Part shown: positions 9,508 to 21,304 of the stretch, piece after piece
Numbering within the stretch: the first letter of the stretch is position 1
How the letters are laid out: every line of letters begins with the position of its first letter
Source: Rhinopithecus roxellana
Taxonomy: Eukaryota; Chordata; Mammalia; Primates; Cercopithecidae
NCBI RefSeq assembly: GCF_007565055.1
Contig: NC_044557.1
Location: 75,898,595 to 75,962,594, forward strand
Direction: 5' to 3'
Length of the DNA stretch: 64,000 nucleotides
Made by a program: the position numbers and the translations under genes
Notes under the pieces: generated by a model
Seen by the model: the letters and a program-made list of their open reading frames with translations, nothing else
Told to the model about the DNA's origin: nothing
Database searches by the model: none

Positions 9508-9749
9508 ACAATGAGATCACTTGGACTCGGGAAGGGGAACATCACACACTGGGGTCTATCATGGGGAGGGGGGAGGGGGGAGGAGGGAGGGATTGCATTG
9601 GGGAGTTATACATGATATAAATGATGAATTGATGGGTGCTGACGAGTTGATGGGTGCAGCACACCAACATGGCATAAGTATACATATGTAACAAACCTGC
9701 ACGTTATGCACATGTACCCTAGAACTTAAAGTATAATAAAAAAAAAAAA
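9508..9749 (+). other. L1 3'UTR, poly(A) signal and tail
   Basis: Contains the conserved L1 polypurine tract, G-runs at 9563-9591 able to form a G-quadruplex. The 18-bp near-duplicate GATGAATTGATGGGTGCT / GACGAGTTGATGGGTGCA lies at 9623-9658. AATAAA at 9735-9740 merges into a 17-base A-run ending at 9754; the last five A bases may belong to the target-site duplication. Confidence 0.92.
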
Positions 9750-9763
9750 AAAAATCATTTAGC

Positions 9764-10560
9764 TTGAAGTGTGAAGATTTAATTCCTGGACTCTCTATTG
9801 TTGAGTAATTTATATATCTACATTTTGGTCAATAGTACAGTGTTTTGATTATACGTCTTCAGAATAAATCTTTAATCAGGCTTATGAAAGCCTTCCAACA
9901 TTGCTCTTCTTTTGGGAAATTGTTTTCTTCGTTCTTTGTTCTATTTTTTTTTTTTTTTTTTTTTTTAATTTAACACTTTAAAGTTAGTTTGTCAGTTTCT
10001 GGGTTTTGTGGGTGTCTACATACAAGTCTGTGCAAACAAATATGGATCCTCAAATTCATAAGAGTAGTATACTTATACATATATGTAGGTATAAATGCAT
10101 ACCTACACAAAAAATGTGACACAATTTTCTTAAATGTATGTATTAATACACTTATATTAAAATTATTTATTAATAATGTTGATATTGTTATAAATTAACT
10201 TAAAAATTATTTTCTAAATGACTACTGGTTGCATGAATTCACATAATTTTTTTATGCTGACATGTGTCCTACAACTTTAGTTGACTGCATTCCTTGGGAT
10301 TTTCTGTGTAAACAATCATCTCATCTGCAAATAGGGAACCTTTTTATTCCTTTTCAATTATTATGTGTTTCTTTTTTCTTTCTTTCTTTTCATCCATATT
10401 TTACCTTATTGTAATTACTAGGCCTTTCAGTACAATATTGAATAGAGGTATTGAAACTAGGCATCCTTCTTGCATCTTTGTTGAACTTAGGTGGATCACA
10501 TTAAATACTTCAATATTAAGTAGTTGTAGGCAGGTAGTCGCTCTTTTCTTTGGATTATTT
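9764..10560 (-). mobile_element. L1M ORF2 fragment, antisense, right part
   Basis: Continues the old L1M interrupted at 3568. Reverse-complement ORF2 landmarks appear, such as CCTGGACTCTCTATTGTTGAG and ATCATCTCATCTGCAAATAGGGA. A 24-base T-run lies near 9943-9966. The middle part (about 9990-10230) is too diverged to align by eye. Confidence 0.7.
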
Positions 10561-13500
10561 ACTTAGACTTCCATAATCCCCAGGAAAAAAAGTAATAATA
10601 ATAAATGATCTAACTGTTTACTTTTATGGGAAAGGACTAAGGAATCTCTTTCCATCTCCTTCTGTCTGATCTCACTTAAGTGTCAGCACTCAGGCTTACC
10701 TCACCTCTTCTGTTCCCCCAAATGTCTGGATTTTTCTTTCCCTTTATTGGATCTCATAAGTATGACTTTGGGTCCCAATCAAACCTCTAAACTCACGTTT
10801 GAGGATTAGGAGATAGAGAGTATCGTCCTGATATCTCACTTTTTCCCTTTATATTCAGGCTTACTTTATGTGGGAAGATACATTTTACTATATGGCACAA
10901 TACAGCATAACAGAATTTGACATTAGTGTTTGGGATTAAATTCTGAATTTACAATAAAGTCATATATGATTTTTCTCTTCCTGCTTTCTGAAAATATGTA
11001 TCTCTGGAACCTTGTTTGCAATGATGATGGGGAGAAATTTATAAAACTGACAATTCTTGTGTCAGCAGAGAAAAATACTATATCGATATCAAATCTTAAG
11101 ATAAACTGCATGTTTTGCGTATATTTTATCATGTGGTTTAAAAAGCAATGTTGATGGTTTTTTAAACAAATGCAGAGGAAGCTAGAGAATGGTTATTTCA
11201 TATGGGAATTACATTTCAATGAGAAAAACATTTCAACAAGAAAAAATGAGAATCTGGGGTGAGGAGGAGTGTATAGTTTGAAAGTTACTAGACTAAGGCT
11301 ATTCAGAGAAACAATTAATGGAGAAAATTCATTATTTTACAAAAAAGCTTTGCTTAATTGCTTTGGTTCCAGCTATAACCAAGAACAGCTGGACATCAAC
11401 AGACATATTATGCTCTGCTATCTAATAGTAGCAGCTGATAAGACATCAGAGGAGTCTACTGTGATGATTATCTCACCATGACTGAACTGTAATGTGCACA
11501 GAAACTCAAAACAGCCACCCCAAGGAAACATTAAAACCACCCAGAAATCTATGCATATAAAGGAAGATTTGTATAAATCCTTAAATCTTCATAAAAGACA
11601 TTAAATGCCATTTTTAGAGGACACTCGATAGAAAATAAAGCAAGAAGAGTTGACTCACTGGATCCACTATTCTGAATCCATAGTAAATATGAATTACATG
11701 CATAAGAAAGGAATACAAGTGAGAGTGAGTAAAGAGTTTGAAAATTATGTTAGTAATTTATTTTTCAGAAAAATAAACCATGTATCTATGGTTGATTTTT
11801 TTCCTTCTTCCAGATTTATTTCTCCTTCCAGAAGTTTCACATTACTTGGACCACATATTTTATTATCATTTTATTTGTTTGTAATACAGATTCTACTTTC
11901 AAGAGTCAGTAATACACTAAAATTACTGTGATATAATATTTACCCTTGGAGTTTGTGCTAACTGAAATAATACGTCAAGTATCATTTCACACGGTGATAA
12001 CAAAGAACAATTAATTTGCTACCCACTACTTTTCATAACATCTGTACAACACGACCTCAGACTTTTAGCCATCTGATGTTCTTTCTCAAATATAGTACTC
12101 ATTTATGATTTTCATGTGCTGACTTATTTCCAGGCTATACATATTCAACAGATGTTGGCAGTTATCTCTTCACATTATTGGGGTTTCCTTAAAATGTGTA
12201 ATTACTCAACCCATTAGCAATTGTATCACTTTAATTCACTGTACATTGTCCCTCAAGTATCTTTTAGTAATTGACACGGTGGTTTGTCTACCAAGTATCC
12301 ATTCTCCTCTTTTCCACTTATAATAGAAACAGATTTGTTTAGTGATCTCGCCTTCCCCTCTTTAGCTTTGTGCCTCAGGGGAAGTTCTAACCCAATTTCA
12401 ATAATGTTCCATTGTCCAAGGATACTTATTTGTCATGACAGTAATTGGTTCAGAGATGGGCAGATAATCAAGTTCTGGCCAATAAGATGTGAGAGAGAGT
12501 CAAAGAAAGAGACATTATCTGTTCTTCCCCTAGGTAGTGTCAAGCATGGTATGATTTCTGAAAATGCTGTAGCCATATTGATATGAATCCATAACTAAAG
12601 ATAGCAAAATAGAGAGAAAGCATGAACCCAGGTCCTGGATAACATTGTTGATCTATTACATCAAACAATCATAGAGACTATGCTACCACTATAATTGTAG
12701 GTATATGATAACAAAAGTCCTTTTTCGGTTGGGTTTTATTTTATTTTTAGCTGCAAGTACCAAAATATTTAACCATCTGTCATCCACTCGTTCATTTATA
12801 AAATCAGGGAAATAACACTGAAGTCAGTTTTTCCTTCATAATAATAAACTGTCTGGGATCCCTGTATATTTCATTTCAAGAAGATAAACTATATATAAGG
12901 AAGGAATTTGCCATAAAGTTGAACAATGTATACAAAGCAAGCTAAAGTCTCGAGGCCATCTTATTTAAAATTTTTTTTTTAACCTGACAGAAAGCTTTCA
13001 TGGGCTCTGAATCTTCAGTCCTATATTCATCATATCAATCATAAAGTTTACAAAATTATGCTTTCTTCTAGGAGGTAAATACGCTTCATCTGTGAAATTA
13101 AAATTATAATTTTTATACCTATAGTATCTAACAAATTGCCCTATAAAGAGTAAGTTGAACACACAAACTATAATCTATGTATATATCAGTGCATACCTAT
13201 GTACAGTTCACATATACACATCTTGTACCCACATGGACACACACATATACATAAACACTAGCCTCAGATAAATGTATAGAATTGTAATTGCTATTCCAGC
13301 AGTCCTTTTAGTATACCTGTAGCCATAAAGTAAATTTATCTCCTAAACTAAAAAAAGAAAAGAAATTGTTAGTGCCATCAATTTTTTAAATTATGAATTT
13401 TCTCTAGAGTTATAAATTTACGGTAGGCATTTCCATCATATGTCGTAATGCATAATAGAATAAGAGTTGTTCATCAATCCCTTAGTAACCACTCAAATTC

Positions 13501-14472
13501 GCACTCACATGGTTTAAAACCAAAACTTTTTTCTTACTTGGAATAATACTGAGCTCAGTATATCCCCAGCAACCACTTGCTTTTCTTTTTTGCTTATTGA
13601 GTCAGACAGATTTATTACTCCTGAGGAATTCAGTCTCTCAAACTTCCTTCTTTAGTTTTTCCAAACTATTATTTTGAGGAAAGTTTTGTTTTCTGTCTTA
13701 ACAAATTTACCTCTATGAATAGCTTATGTAAATGAAAATAACATATGCAGGACAAAATATAAAATAAATTTTTAAATGTGGACATATTATTTTAAAAACC
13801 AATAAATATTAAATCATAAAGTATTCATGTCCCGTTAATCTTAAGATTACCATACCAATCTTTAACACAAAGAAATAACATAAATATCCAATAAATAATG
13901 CAATATATTCATTAGAATTACTAAAATAAATTATAGTTTATAAAAATTATTACATATGCATATTTTAATTAATATAAAGTAATTATAATATTTTAACTGA
14001 CCAAATACTTCACTTTCATGAGATTAAAAACAAAAATCTATGCTATAGTGTTATGATTCTTCAACAGTCTTAAACTATTACCTTTTTTAGTAGATATTTG
14101 ACATACAGTAGAAAGTTAACATTTTACCTTAGTTCCTATCTGATAATCTCATATGTAGGAAAGAGTTGATGAATATCCAATTGTTTAAGATTTGGTATTT
14201 AACATAGTATAAATTTGTTAATTAGACATGTAGGAAATAAACTTTTTACTATCTAGCTCTGCAAATCATTAAGTGTGTATTCGTTGGTCTAGTGGCTGAG
14301 TTATGTTGTACTTTTCTTTCTTTAATACACTACTTGTACTTTTTGAAAAATGTTCACTTTACTAAAGCAGATATTCTTTCTATATAAAAAAGAACCGAAC
14401 CATTCTTCAATCAAAATTATGCCTAAGTTTAGTTTTCAGGATTGGTGTCATTTAGTGAGAGATATTATTGTT
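10561..14472. other. Unassigned AT-rich intergenic sequence
   Basis: About 3.9 kb without a nameable repeat or a convincing exon. Short open frames (the longest about 100 codons at 12284-12586) lack recognisable domains and are no longer than expected by chance. 12280-12660 is slightly more GC-rich and may be a very old, unnamed interspersed repeat. Confidence 0.5.
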
Positions 14473-14480
14473 GAACTATT

Positions 14481-14486
<6 letters not shown>

Positions 14487-14527
<41 letters not shown>

Positions 14528-14837
14528 TTTTATTTTATTTTATTTTATTTTTCTGAGACGGAGTCTCGCTCTGCCGCCCAGGCTGGAGTGCAGTGGCCGG
14601 ATCTCAGCTCACTGCAAGCTCCGCCTCCCGGGTTCACGCCATTCTCCTGCCTCAGCCTCCGGAGTAGCTGGGACTACAGGCGCCCGCCACCTCGCCCGGC
14701 TAGTTTTTTGTATTTTTTTAGTAGAGACGGGGTTTCACCGTATTAGCCAGGATGGTCTCGATCTCCTGACCTCGTGATCCGCCCGTCTCGGCCTCCCAAA
14801 GTGCTGGGATTACCGGCTTGAGCCACCGCGCCCGGCC
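14487..14837 (-). mobile_element. AluY (Old World monkey type), antisense
   Basis: Near-consensus Alu in reverse orientation. A perfect 14-bp target-site duplication, GAACTATTTTATTT, lies at 14473-14486 and 14838-14851. CpG sites are largely intact, so it is young. The variants CAGTGGCCGGATCTCAG and CGCCCGGCTAGTTTTTTG are ones I associate with cercopithecid AluY. The tail has become (TTTA)n and (TTTTA)n at 14487-14553. Confidence 0.95.
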
Positions 14838-14851
14838 GAACTATTTTATTT

Positions 14852-15149
14852 TTATATTATGGATCTGAGCTTACAGTATATTCTAGACTACTTAAGGACT
14901 GAAATCCTCAGTTCAAAAGATAGATGCTATCTGCAGAAATATATAATTTACCCTTAAAAACAATGTACCTGAAAGAAGTCTGTCCTCTACGTAGTAGTGA
15001 TAAAGGCAAATCTGAGTCTAAAACTTTAGCTCTTGGTTTGTGATTATAGATTTTTAACAATATAATTTGAACCTAAGAGTATAACAAACATATCACTCTC
15101 TTGTACTATGTATTTAGAAAATATAGAGAGTAGAGTTCTCTCTATACTT
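14852..15149. other. Unassigned sequence
   Basis: About 300 bp of AT-rich DNA with no element I can name. Confidence 0.45.
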
Positions 15150-16107
15150 TTAATTTCAGATTTTATTTCAGATACACGAGGTACATACATAGGATTGTTA
15201 CATGGGTTTATTGGACCCAGGTAATGAGCATAGTACCCTGTAGATAACTTTGAAACCCACACTTCATTTCTCCCTCCCTCTCTAGTAGTGTTCAATGTTG
15301 GTTATTCCCATGTTTATGTCCATGCATGCTCAATGTTTAGCTCCCACTTATAAGGAAGAAACGTGGTACTTAGTTTTCTTTTCCTTCATTAGTTCACTTA
15401 GAATTACGTCCTCCAGCTTCATCCACATTGCAGCAAAGAACATGATTCTATTATTTTTTATGGCTGCATGGTATTCCATGGTGTATATGTACCACATTTT
15501 CTTTATCTAGTCAATGGGAATGTAGGTTGATTCTATGTCTTTGCTATTGTAAATAACATGGCAATGTACATACAAGCATGTGTGTTTTTGATATAATGAT
15601 CTATATTCCTTTGGGTATATATCCAATAATGGGTTTGCTTGGTCGAATGTTAACTCTGTGTTAAGCTCTTTGAGAAACTTCAAATTGCTTTCCACAGTGG
15701 CTGAATTAATTTACATTCTCACCAACAGTATATAAGTGTTCCCTTTTCTTCACAGCCTAGCCAGTATCTGCTATTTTTGACTTGTTCGTAATAGCTATTC
15801 TGACTGGTGTGAGATGGTATCTCATTTTGGTTTTGACTTGCATTTTTCTGATGATTAGTGATGATTAGCACTTTTTAATGTATTTTGGCTGCTTATATGG
15901 CTTCTCCTGAGACATTTTGTTCATGTCTTTTGCTCACTTTTTAATGAAGTTGTATGTTGTTTGCTTGTTGATTTGTTTAAATTCATTATAGATTCTGGAT
16001 ATTAGACCTTTGTGGATGGATAGTTTGTGAATATTTTCTCCCATTTTGTAGGTTGTCTGTTTACTTTGTTGATGATTTCTTTTGCTGTTCAGAAGCTCTA
16101 TAGTTAG
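15150..16107 (-). mobile_element. Older L1 3' fragment (L1PB/L1MA-like), antisense
   Basis: Reverse complement of an L1 3'UTR and ORF2 C-terminus. Minus-strand reading contains the decayed LDIYPKEY motif region and the cysteine-rich tail. It is 5'-truncated near 16107, after a block homologous to GCTCTATAGTTAG. Stops and frameshifts are frequent. Confidence 0.85.
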
Positions 16108-16304
16108 GTAAGTAGAGAGGAAAGCAGGTGGTGAGAAAAATTAAAAGGCTAAATCATTTTTAAATTTTTTCTTTTTTGAATTGTTAACTACTTACATATA
16201 ATTTTCTTCACAGTGCTTTATGTGATCTTCTGAGCCAACAACAATTTACCCACCCTTTGAACTATCTTATACTTTATTAAAAATCATTTGTCATAATTAT
16301 TACC

Positions 16305-16600
16305 TTTTTTTTTTTTTTGAGAAAGGGTCTCACTCTGTGCCCGGGCTGGAGTGCAGTGGCACAATCTCTGCTCACTGCAACCTTTGCCTCCTGGGCACAA
16401 GGGATCTTCCTACTTCAGTTTTCTGAGTAGCTGGGACTAAAGGTGTGTGTCACCACAAAGGGACAAATTTTGTATTTTTTGTAGAGATGGAATTTTACTA
16501 GGTTGCCCAGGCTGGTCTCAAATTCCTGGTCTAGAGGAAATCTGCCCCCATCTGCATTCCAAAGTGCTGGGACTACAGGCGTAAGCCACTGCACCTGGCT
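16305..16600 (-). mobile_element. AluJ-like, antisense
   Basis: The T-run at 16305-16318 is followed by a reverse-complement Alu ending GCACCTGGCT. It is heavily diverged with decayed CpGs. Flanks ATAATTATTAC and CAATTATCAC are possible remnants of a target-site duplication. Confidence 0.88.
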
Positions 16601-17645
16601 CAATTATCACTTTCTAATTTACATTTTAGTTATTTATATATATGACTAAAATGTATTTTATCATTTTATTTTGCTATGAAAAGTTTTACATTTTGTTTTT
16701 AACATTTTTAATATTATTTTGCAAAGTTAGACGAATAATTGAGCTTGATATTTACTGTGTTTTACTGCTAAATTTAGCCTATATTTATGTAAGGTATATA
16801 AAACAAATAAATCTACTTTCTAAATAAAAAGTTCATTAGAAAGATTACCAGTCATTGTTGAAACTATTTAAAATTAAGAACTGAACACACAGATATCTTC
16901 AGTTGCATACCTAAATTCATTTGCACCTGCTTTAGTACTTTTTTCCTGCTTGAGACTGGAGGAAAGAAAACATCCTGGTTTCAGAGTGTTATGTTTCTAT
17001 GAAAGGGTTAATTAATTATTCCACTTTATTTAAACTAGAAAGTTCTATGATAGCTAATGCAGTTGAATAAAAATTTTAAAAAGTAACTGAATTAGTCTAA
17101 TACTTGATTTTAATTGACATTAATAATTATCTCTCTATTTAGAATATGAATCAGTATGGATTCCATGATGAATACAAAAGTATATTTCCTAAAGAATCAG
17201 TTGTAAAAGAAAGAAATATTGCATAATGTTTCTTAGCAGTCAAACAAATTTAAAGAATTACAGAAGTCTTAGTGAATGCTTTTTAAAGCCAAGGAAGTTA
17301 GTTGTTTACATTTTATGAAGTGTTCTGGTGCACCATTATAACAACAAATGTTTTGTGGTTGATTTAGCTATTTGAAGAAAAAAGTCTCCTAGATAACAGT
17401 GATAAAATCACCTCCAAACTGAATAAAGATCAAATAAACCTCATATCAAAATCCAATATTCTAGATAGCTTACTTTTACCCTGTAAGATCAAACCAAGAT
17501 GTACAATGCTGGCTAAATGCAAACACTGAAAATTCTGAAGCAACACTTCCCCATGTACAGGTTTTTTTCAGAATGATCATCTTATAACAAGTCAGAGGTA
17601 GTAGAAGTTAACGGTCAAAGCAATTTTTAAAATACTCCATAAAAT
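16601..17645. other. Unassigned AT-rich sequence
   Basis: I see no gene or named repeat. The only open frame (16642-16827, 61 codons) is a chance frame in AT-rich DNA. Confidence 0.5.
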
Positions 17646-17810
17646 CAATGCAGCTGTCCATCAATGATGGACTGGATAAATAAATGTGGTACATATATGC
17701 ACCACAGAATACTAGGCAGACATAAAAAGAATGAACTCATGTGCTTTGCAGTAACACGGATGCAGCTGGAAACCATTATGCTAAGTGAACTCATGTAGAA
17801 ATAGAAAACC

Positions 17811-18082
17811 CGCCGGGCGCGGTGGCTCAGCCTGTAATCCCAAAACTTTGGGAGGCCGAGGCGGCGGATCACGAGGTCAGGAGATCGAGACCATCCTGGT
17901 GAACACTATGAAACCCCGCCTCTACTAAAAATACAAAAGAAATTAGTTGGGCGTGGTGGCGGGCGTCTGTAGTCCCTGCTACTCCAGGGAACCCGGGAGG
18001 CGGAGCTTCCAGTGAACGAGATTGCGCCACTTCACTCTAGCTTGGGTGGCAGAGCGAGACTCCGTCTCAAAAAAAAAAAAAA
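17811..18082 (+). mobile_element. AluY with right-arm deletion
   Basis: Begins CGCCGGGCGCGGTGG and ends in an A-run. A 14-bp duplication with one mismatch, AGAAATAGAAAACC (17797-17810) and AGAAACAGAAAACC (18083-18096), bounds it. About 25 bp around the right-arm GGAGGCTGAGGCAGG motif are deleted. Confidence 0.92.
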
Positions 18083-18170
18083 AGAAACAGAAAACCAAAT
18101 ACCACACATTCACTTATAAGTGGGAGCTAAACATTGAGAGTACATATGGTCATAAAAACGGGAACAATAG

Positions 18171-18288
18171 GCTGGGTGCTGTGGCTCATGCCTGTAATTC
18201 CAGCACTTTGGGAGGCTGAGGCAGCCAGATCACCTGAGATCAGGAGTTAAGAGAACAGCCTGGCCAACATAGTGAAACCCCGTCTCCA

Positions 18289-18363
<75 letters not shown>

Positions 18364-18517
18364 CTGGGCGTGGTGGCGGGCGCCTGCAATCCCAGCTACT
18401 CGGGAGGCTGAGACAGGAGAATCGCTTGAACCCAGGAGACAGAAGTGGCAGTGAGCAGAGATTGCGCCATTGCGTTCCAGCCTAGGCAACAAGAGCGGAA
18501 ACTGGTCTCGAAAAAAA
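18171..18517 (+). mobile_element. AluS-like with expanded middle A-tract
   Basis: Flanked by GGAACAATAG at 18161-18170 and 18518-18527. The A-rich linker between the arms has expanded into 39 A bases (18291-18329) followed by (TA)16 at 18330-18361. Confidence 0.93.
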
Positions 18518-18715
18518 GGAACAATAGACACCGGGGAATACAAGAGACGGGAAGCGGGGAGGAGGGAAAAGAAACTACCTATGTTGGGGATTATTTTTAC
18601 TACTGGATGACACATTTATTTGTACTCTAAACCTCAGCACCACACAGTATACCTATGTAACAAACGTGCGCATATACCCCGATTCTAACAGTTGAGAGAA
18701 AAAAAAAATTCTCCA

Positions 18716-20083
18716 TAAGATACCCAAATAGTACTTTTTGAAGATTTATATTAAACATTAGCATATAAAATCCCATAGTGGTCCAGCTTTTAAATAACAG
18801 TTTAACTTTGTCTAAACCAACCTAGAAACATGTTTAACCATAGGAATTGTTTAATTGATTTAAAACCAATTTTTGTCCCACAGCTTCAGTGTTGCAAAAC
18901 ACATAGGTTTGGAAATGTCTTTAAAGACAATTTTATTAAAGACAAATAATTAGCTTTTACAAACATTACTTCAGAGAAAATTCTACTCATGTAAATGCTT
19001 AAGTAAAATCCATTATGCTGCCTGGAAATAGTAAAAATAACTAACAGTTATGGAGAACTAACTATCCATCAAGTATTTGCAAAATATATGCAAGCAACAT
19101 CTCTTATATTTCCTTTACACACACTTGCTTTTTCCACTGCATATTCCACACAGCTAAAATAATGATCTACAGATTAATTTGGTATTTTAACAACATTGTT
19201 TAAATTATTGTGATTATTTGTCCTTTAACAAAACAAGAATATTCTAGACTCCTTCCTTAGAATATCTTAAGGTATCCTAAAAAAATAATTTATTTGCATT
19301 TCATTTTATTTTATTCATTTTTTTCATAAAATATATTTTGCTAGAATTTTTTTCTAGGTTATTAGGTATTACGTCTCAGGTATTTTGTTCGTTCATATAT
19401 TACCAGCATAATGCATATTTAATATTAAAGAATGAGTGATCCTTTCTGAAAGGATAATCATGGAGAGTACCATGTTTTCTAAATACTGTTACTATTGTTC
19501 TTTTCAAGCTGTAGCTTGAAAGCATTTCCAACTTCTTTTTTAGAAGGAATAATTTCTTGCTTAATTGAGTTTCTTGAATTATATTTTCAACAGTTTCTAT
19601 TCCAGAGTAAATAGCCTGAATATAGCTCTGTTCAGATAGTCCTGAATATAGCTATACAATTCTGGATAGACCACATGAAGAAAATATTAGAAATGATAAG
19701 CAAATAGTCCTAAGTAAGTTGGGGAAGGAGACCAAAATTTTAAGTAACAACAGCTGGTAGTGAGTTCATCATCTTTTTCCTCTAGTTCTCATGCTCCTGG
19801 CCCCAGAATAGAGCAAGGTCATCTATTTTCACAGAGTGGAATAACTAAAGACCCACCTTTCTGGCCATATATTTGAAAAGGGGGCAGCAAGAAATAGGAA
19901 ATTATCTTAGAGATCACTGAAAGGGAGAGCTTAGAAAATAAATCCATTTGTTTAGTTTATTAGGTTTTTTTTGTTTGTTTGTTTTTTTGTTTTAGTAACT
20001 TTTGAATTTAGCCATGAGGTGCATATTCGTGGATCTCATCCTAAACAACACACCAAATATTTTAAGTACTGTACTAACACATA
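18716..20083. other. Unassigned AT-rich sequence
   Basis: About 1.4 kb without recognised exon or repeat. 19965-19993 is a T/G-rich run. Confidence 0.5.
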
Positions 20084-20092
20084 AAAGAAACA

Positions 20093-20388
20093 GCTGGACG
20101 CTGTAGTTCACGCATGTGATCCCAACACTCGAGGAGGCTAAGGTGGGTGGATTGCCTGAGCTTAGGAGTTCAAGACCAGACCGGGGAACACGGTGAAACC
20201 TTGTCTCTACAAAAAAATACAAAAATTAGCCATAATGGTGTATGCTTTTAGTCCCAGCTACTAGAGAAGGAGGCTGACGTGGATCGTCTGAGCCCCAGAG
20301 GTCAAGGCTACTGTGAGCCATGGTCTGGCCACTGCACTCCAGCCTGAGTAATAGAATTGAGCCCTGTCTCCAAAAGAAAAAAAAAATA
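20093..20388 (+). mobile_element. AluJ-like, sense
   Basis: Diverged Alu from GCTGGACGCTGTAGTTCACG to an interrupted A-tail. AAAAGAAAC (20084-20092) and AAAAGGAAC (20389-20397) may be an eroded duplication. Confidence 0.88.
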
Positions 20389-20397
20389 AAAAGGAAC

Positions 20398-20785
20398 CAT
20401 TGGGTCAGTGAATCCTACATAAAACAAAATCAAAGAAATACCACACATATACAACATAATCAGACTACTAAAAAAGTAGAGACAATGCAAAATCTTGAAA
20501 GCAGCCACAGAATTATTACACATTACTTATAGGGAACAGTGAGTGATTCAGATAACAGAAGATTTCCTGTCAGAAACAAGGAAGGCCAGAAGAAGGCAAC
20601 AAAACTGTTTTAGAATGCTATAAGAAAGAACAGTCAATGCGTACTTCCATATCCAGTGAAAGTATTCACCAGAAATGAAGATATAAAAATTATTAGATAA
20701 ATTTTTAAAAAGTTAATTTTTAGCAGAACTGTTCTAAAATAATTACAAAAAGGAGTTACACAGAGGAAGCTGCATTTATGATTGT
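20398..20785 (+). mobile_element. L1M ORF1 fragment, sense
   Basis: Blocks such as AAAATCTTGAAAGCAGCCA, TCCTGTCAGAAACAAGGAAGGC and CATATCCAGTGAAAG correspond in order to the ORF1 C-terminal region of mammalian L1M elements. Heavily mutated. Confidence 0.72.
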
Positions 20786-20923
20786 CAATTTTCTTTCTCA
20801 ATAAGGAAAAAAGTGCATTTTCTGTAGTTTTTTTTTTTTTTTACTAAACTAAGACATAAAACTTTTTATATATATATATAAAAATAGTGATATCATTAGC
20901 AGAAAGTTGAAACAATTTTTATT

Positions 20924-21223
20924 TATTTTATTTATTTTTTGAGATGAAGTCTAGTTCTGTCGCCCAGAGTGGAGTGCAATGGTTCAATCTCAGCTCACTG
21001 CAATTTCTGCCTCCCAGGTTCAAGAGATTCTCCTGCCTCAGCCTCCCGAGTAGCTGGGATTACAGGTGCCTATGGTATATGCCCGGCTAATTTTTGTATT
21101 TTTAGTAGAGATAGGGTTTCACCATGTTAGTCAGGCGGGTCTTGAACTTCTGACCTCAGGTGATCCGGCTGCTTCAGACTCCCAAAGTGCTGGGATTACA
21201 GGTGTGAGCCACTGTGCCCAGTC
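20924..21223 (-). mobile_element. AluS-like, antisense
   Basis: Reverse-complement Alu with a T/A-rich tail remnant at its left end. AACAATTTTTATT at 20911-20923 and AACAAATTTTTATT at 21224-21237 form a near-perfect duplication. Confidence 0.92.
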
Positions 21224-21304
21224 AACAAATTTTTATTAGTTAAAATAAATGCGCCTGTGTACAAGTAATCCAAAAACAATTTTTAAAACAATTTTTAAAA
21301 CAAT

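Larger units (their letters stand above)
3569..9749 (+). mobile_element. Full-length young L1 with both ORFs intact
   Basis: Complete LINE-1 retrotransposon: 5'UTR with internal promoter (3569-4599), ORF1 (4600-5616), 63-bp spacer, ORF2 (5680-9507), 3'UTR, polyadenylation signal AATAAA at 9735-9740 and an A-run to about 9754. A perfect 14-bp target-site duplication (3555-3568 and 9750-9763) shows insertion by target-primed reverse transcription into an older antisense L1M. Both ORFs are uninterrupted and have the same lengths as human L1 proteins (338 and 1275 residues). The uneroded duplication and open frames argue for recent insertion. The tandem 3'UTR block at 9623-9658 suggests the cercopithecid L1 lineage. 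Whether it is active or polymorphic cannot be read from one sequence. Confidence 0.97.
17646..18715 (+). mobile_element. L1 3' end, sense, split by two Alus
   Basis: Sense-oriented ORF2 tail and 3'UTR of an older L1 occupy 17646-17810, 18097-18170 and 18528-18715. The A-rich end is at about 18702-18710. Left flank ACTCCATAAAAT (about 17634-17645) and right flank TCTCCATAAGAT (about 18710-18721) look like an imperfect target-site duplication. Confidence 0.82.

Noticed and set aside
12284..12586. 100-codon plus-strand frame
   Set aside because: No domain, no codon-usage or conservation evidence, no splice context; expected by chance in a 64-kb window.
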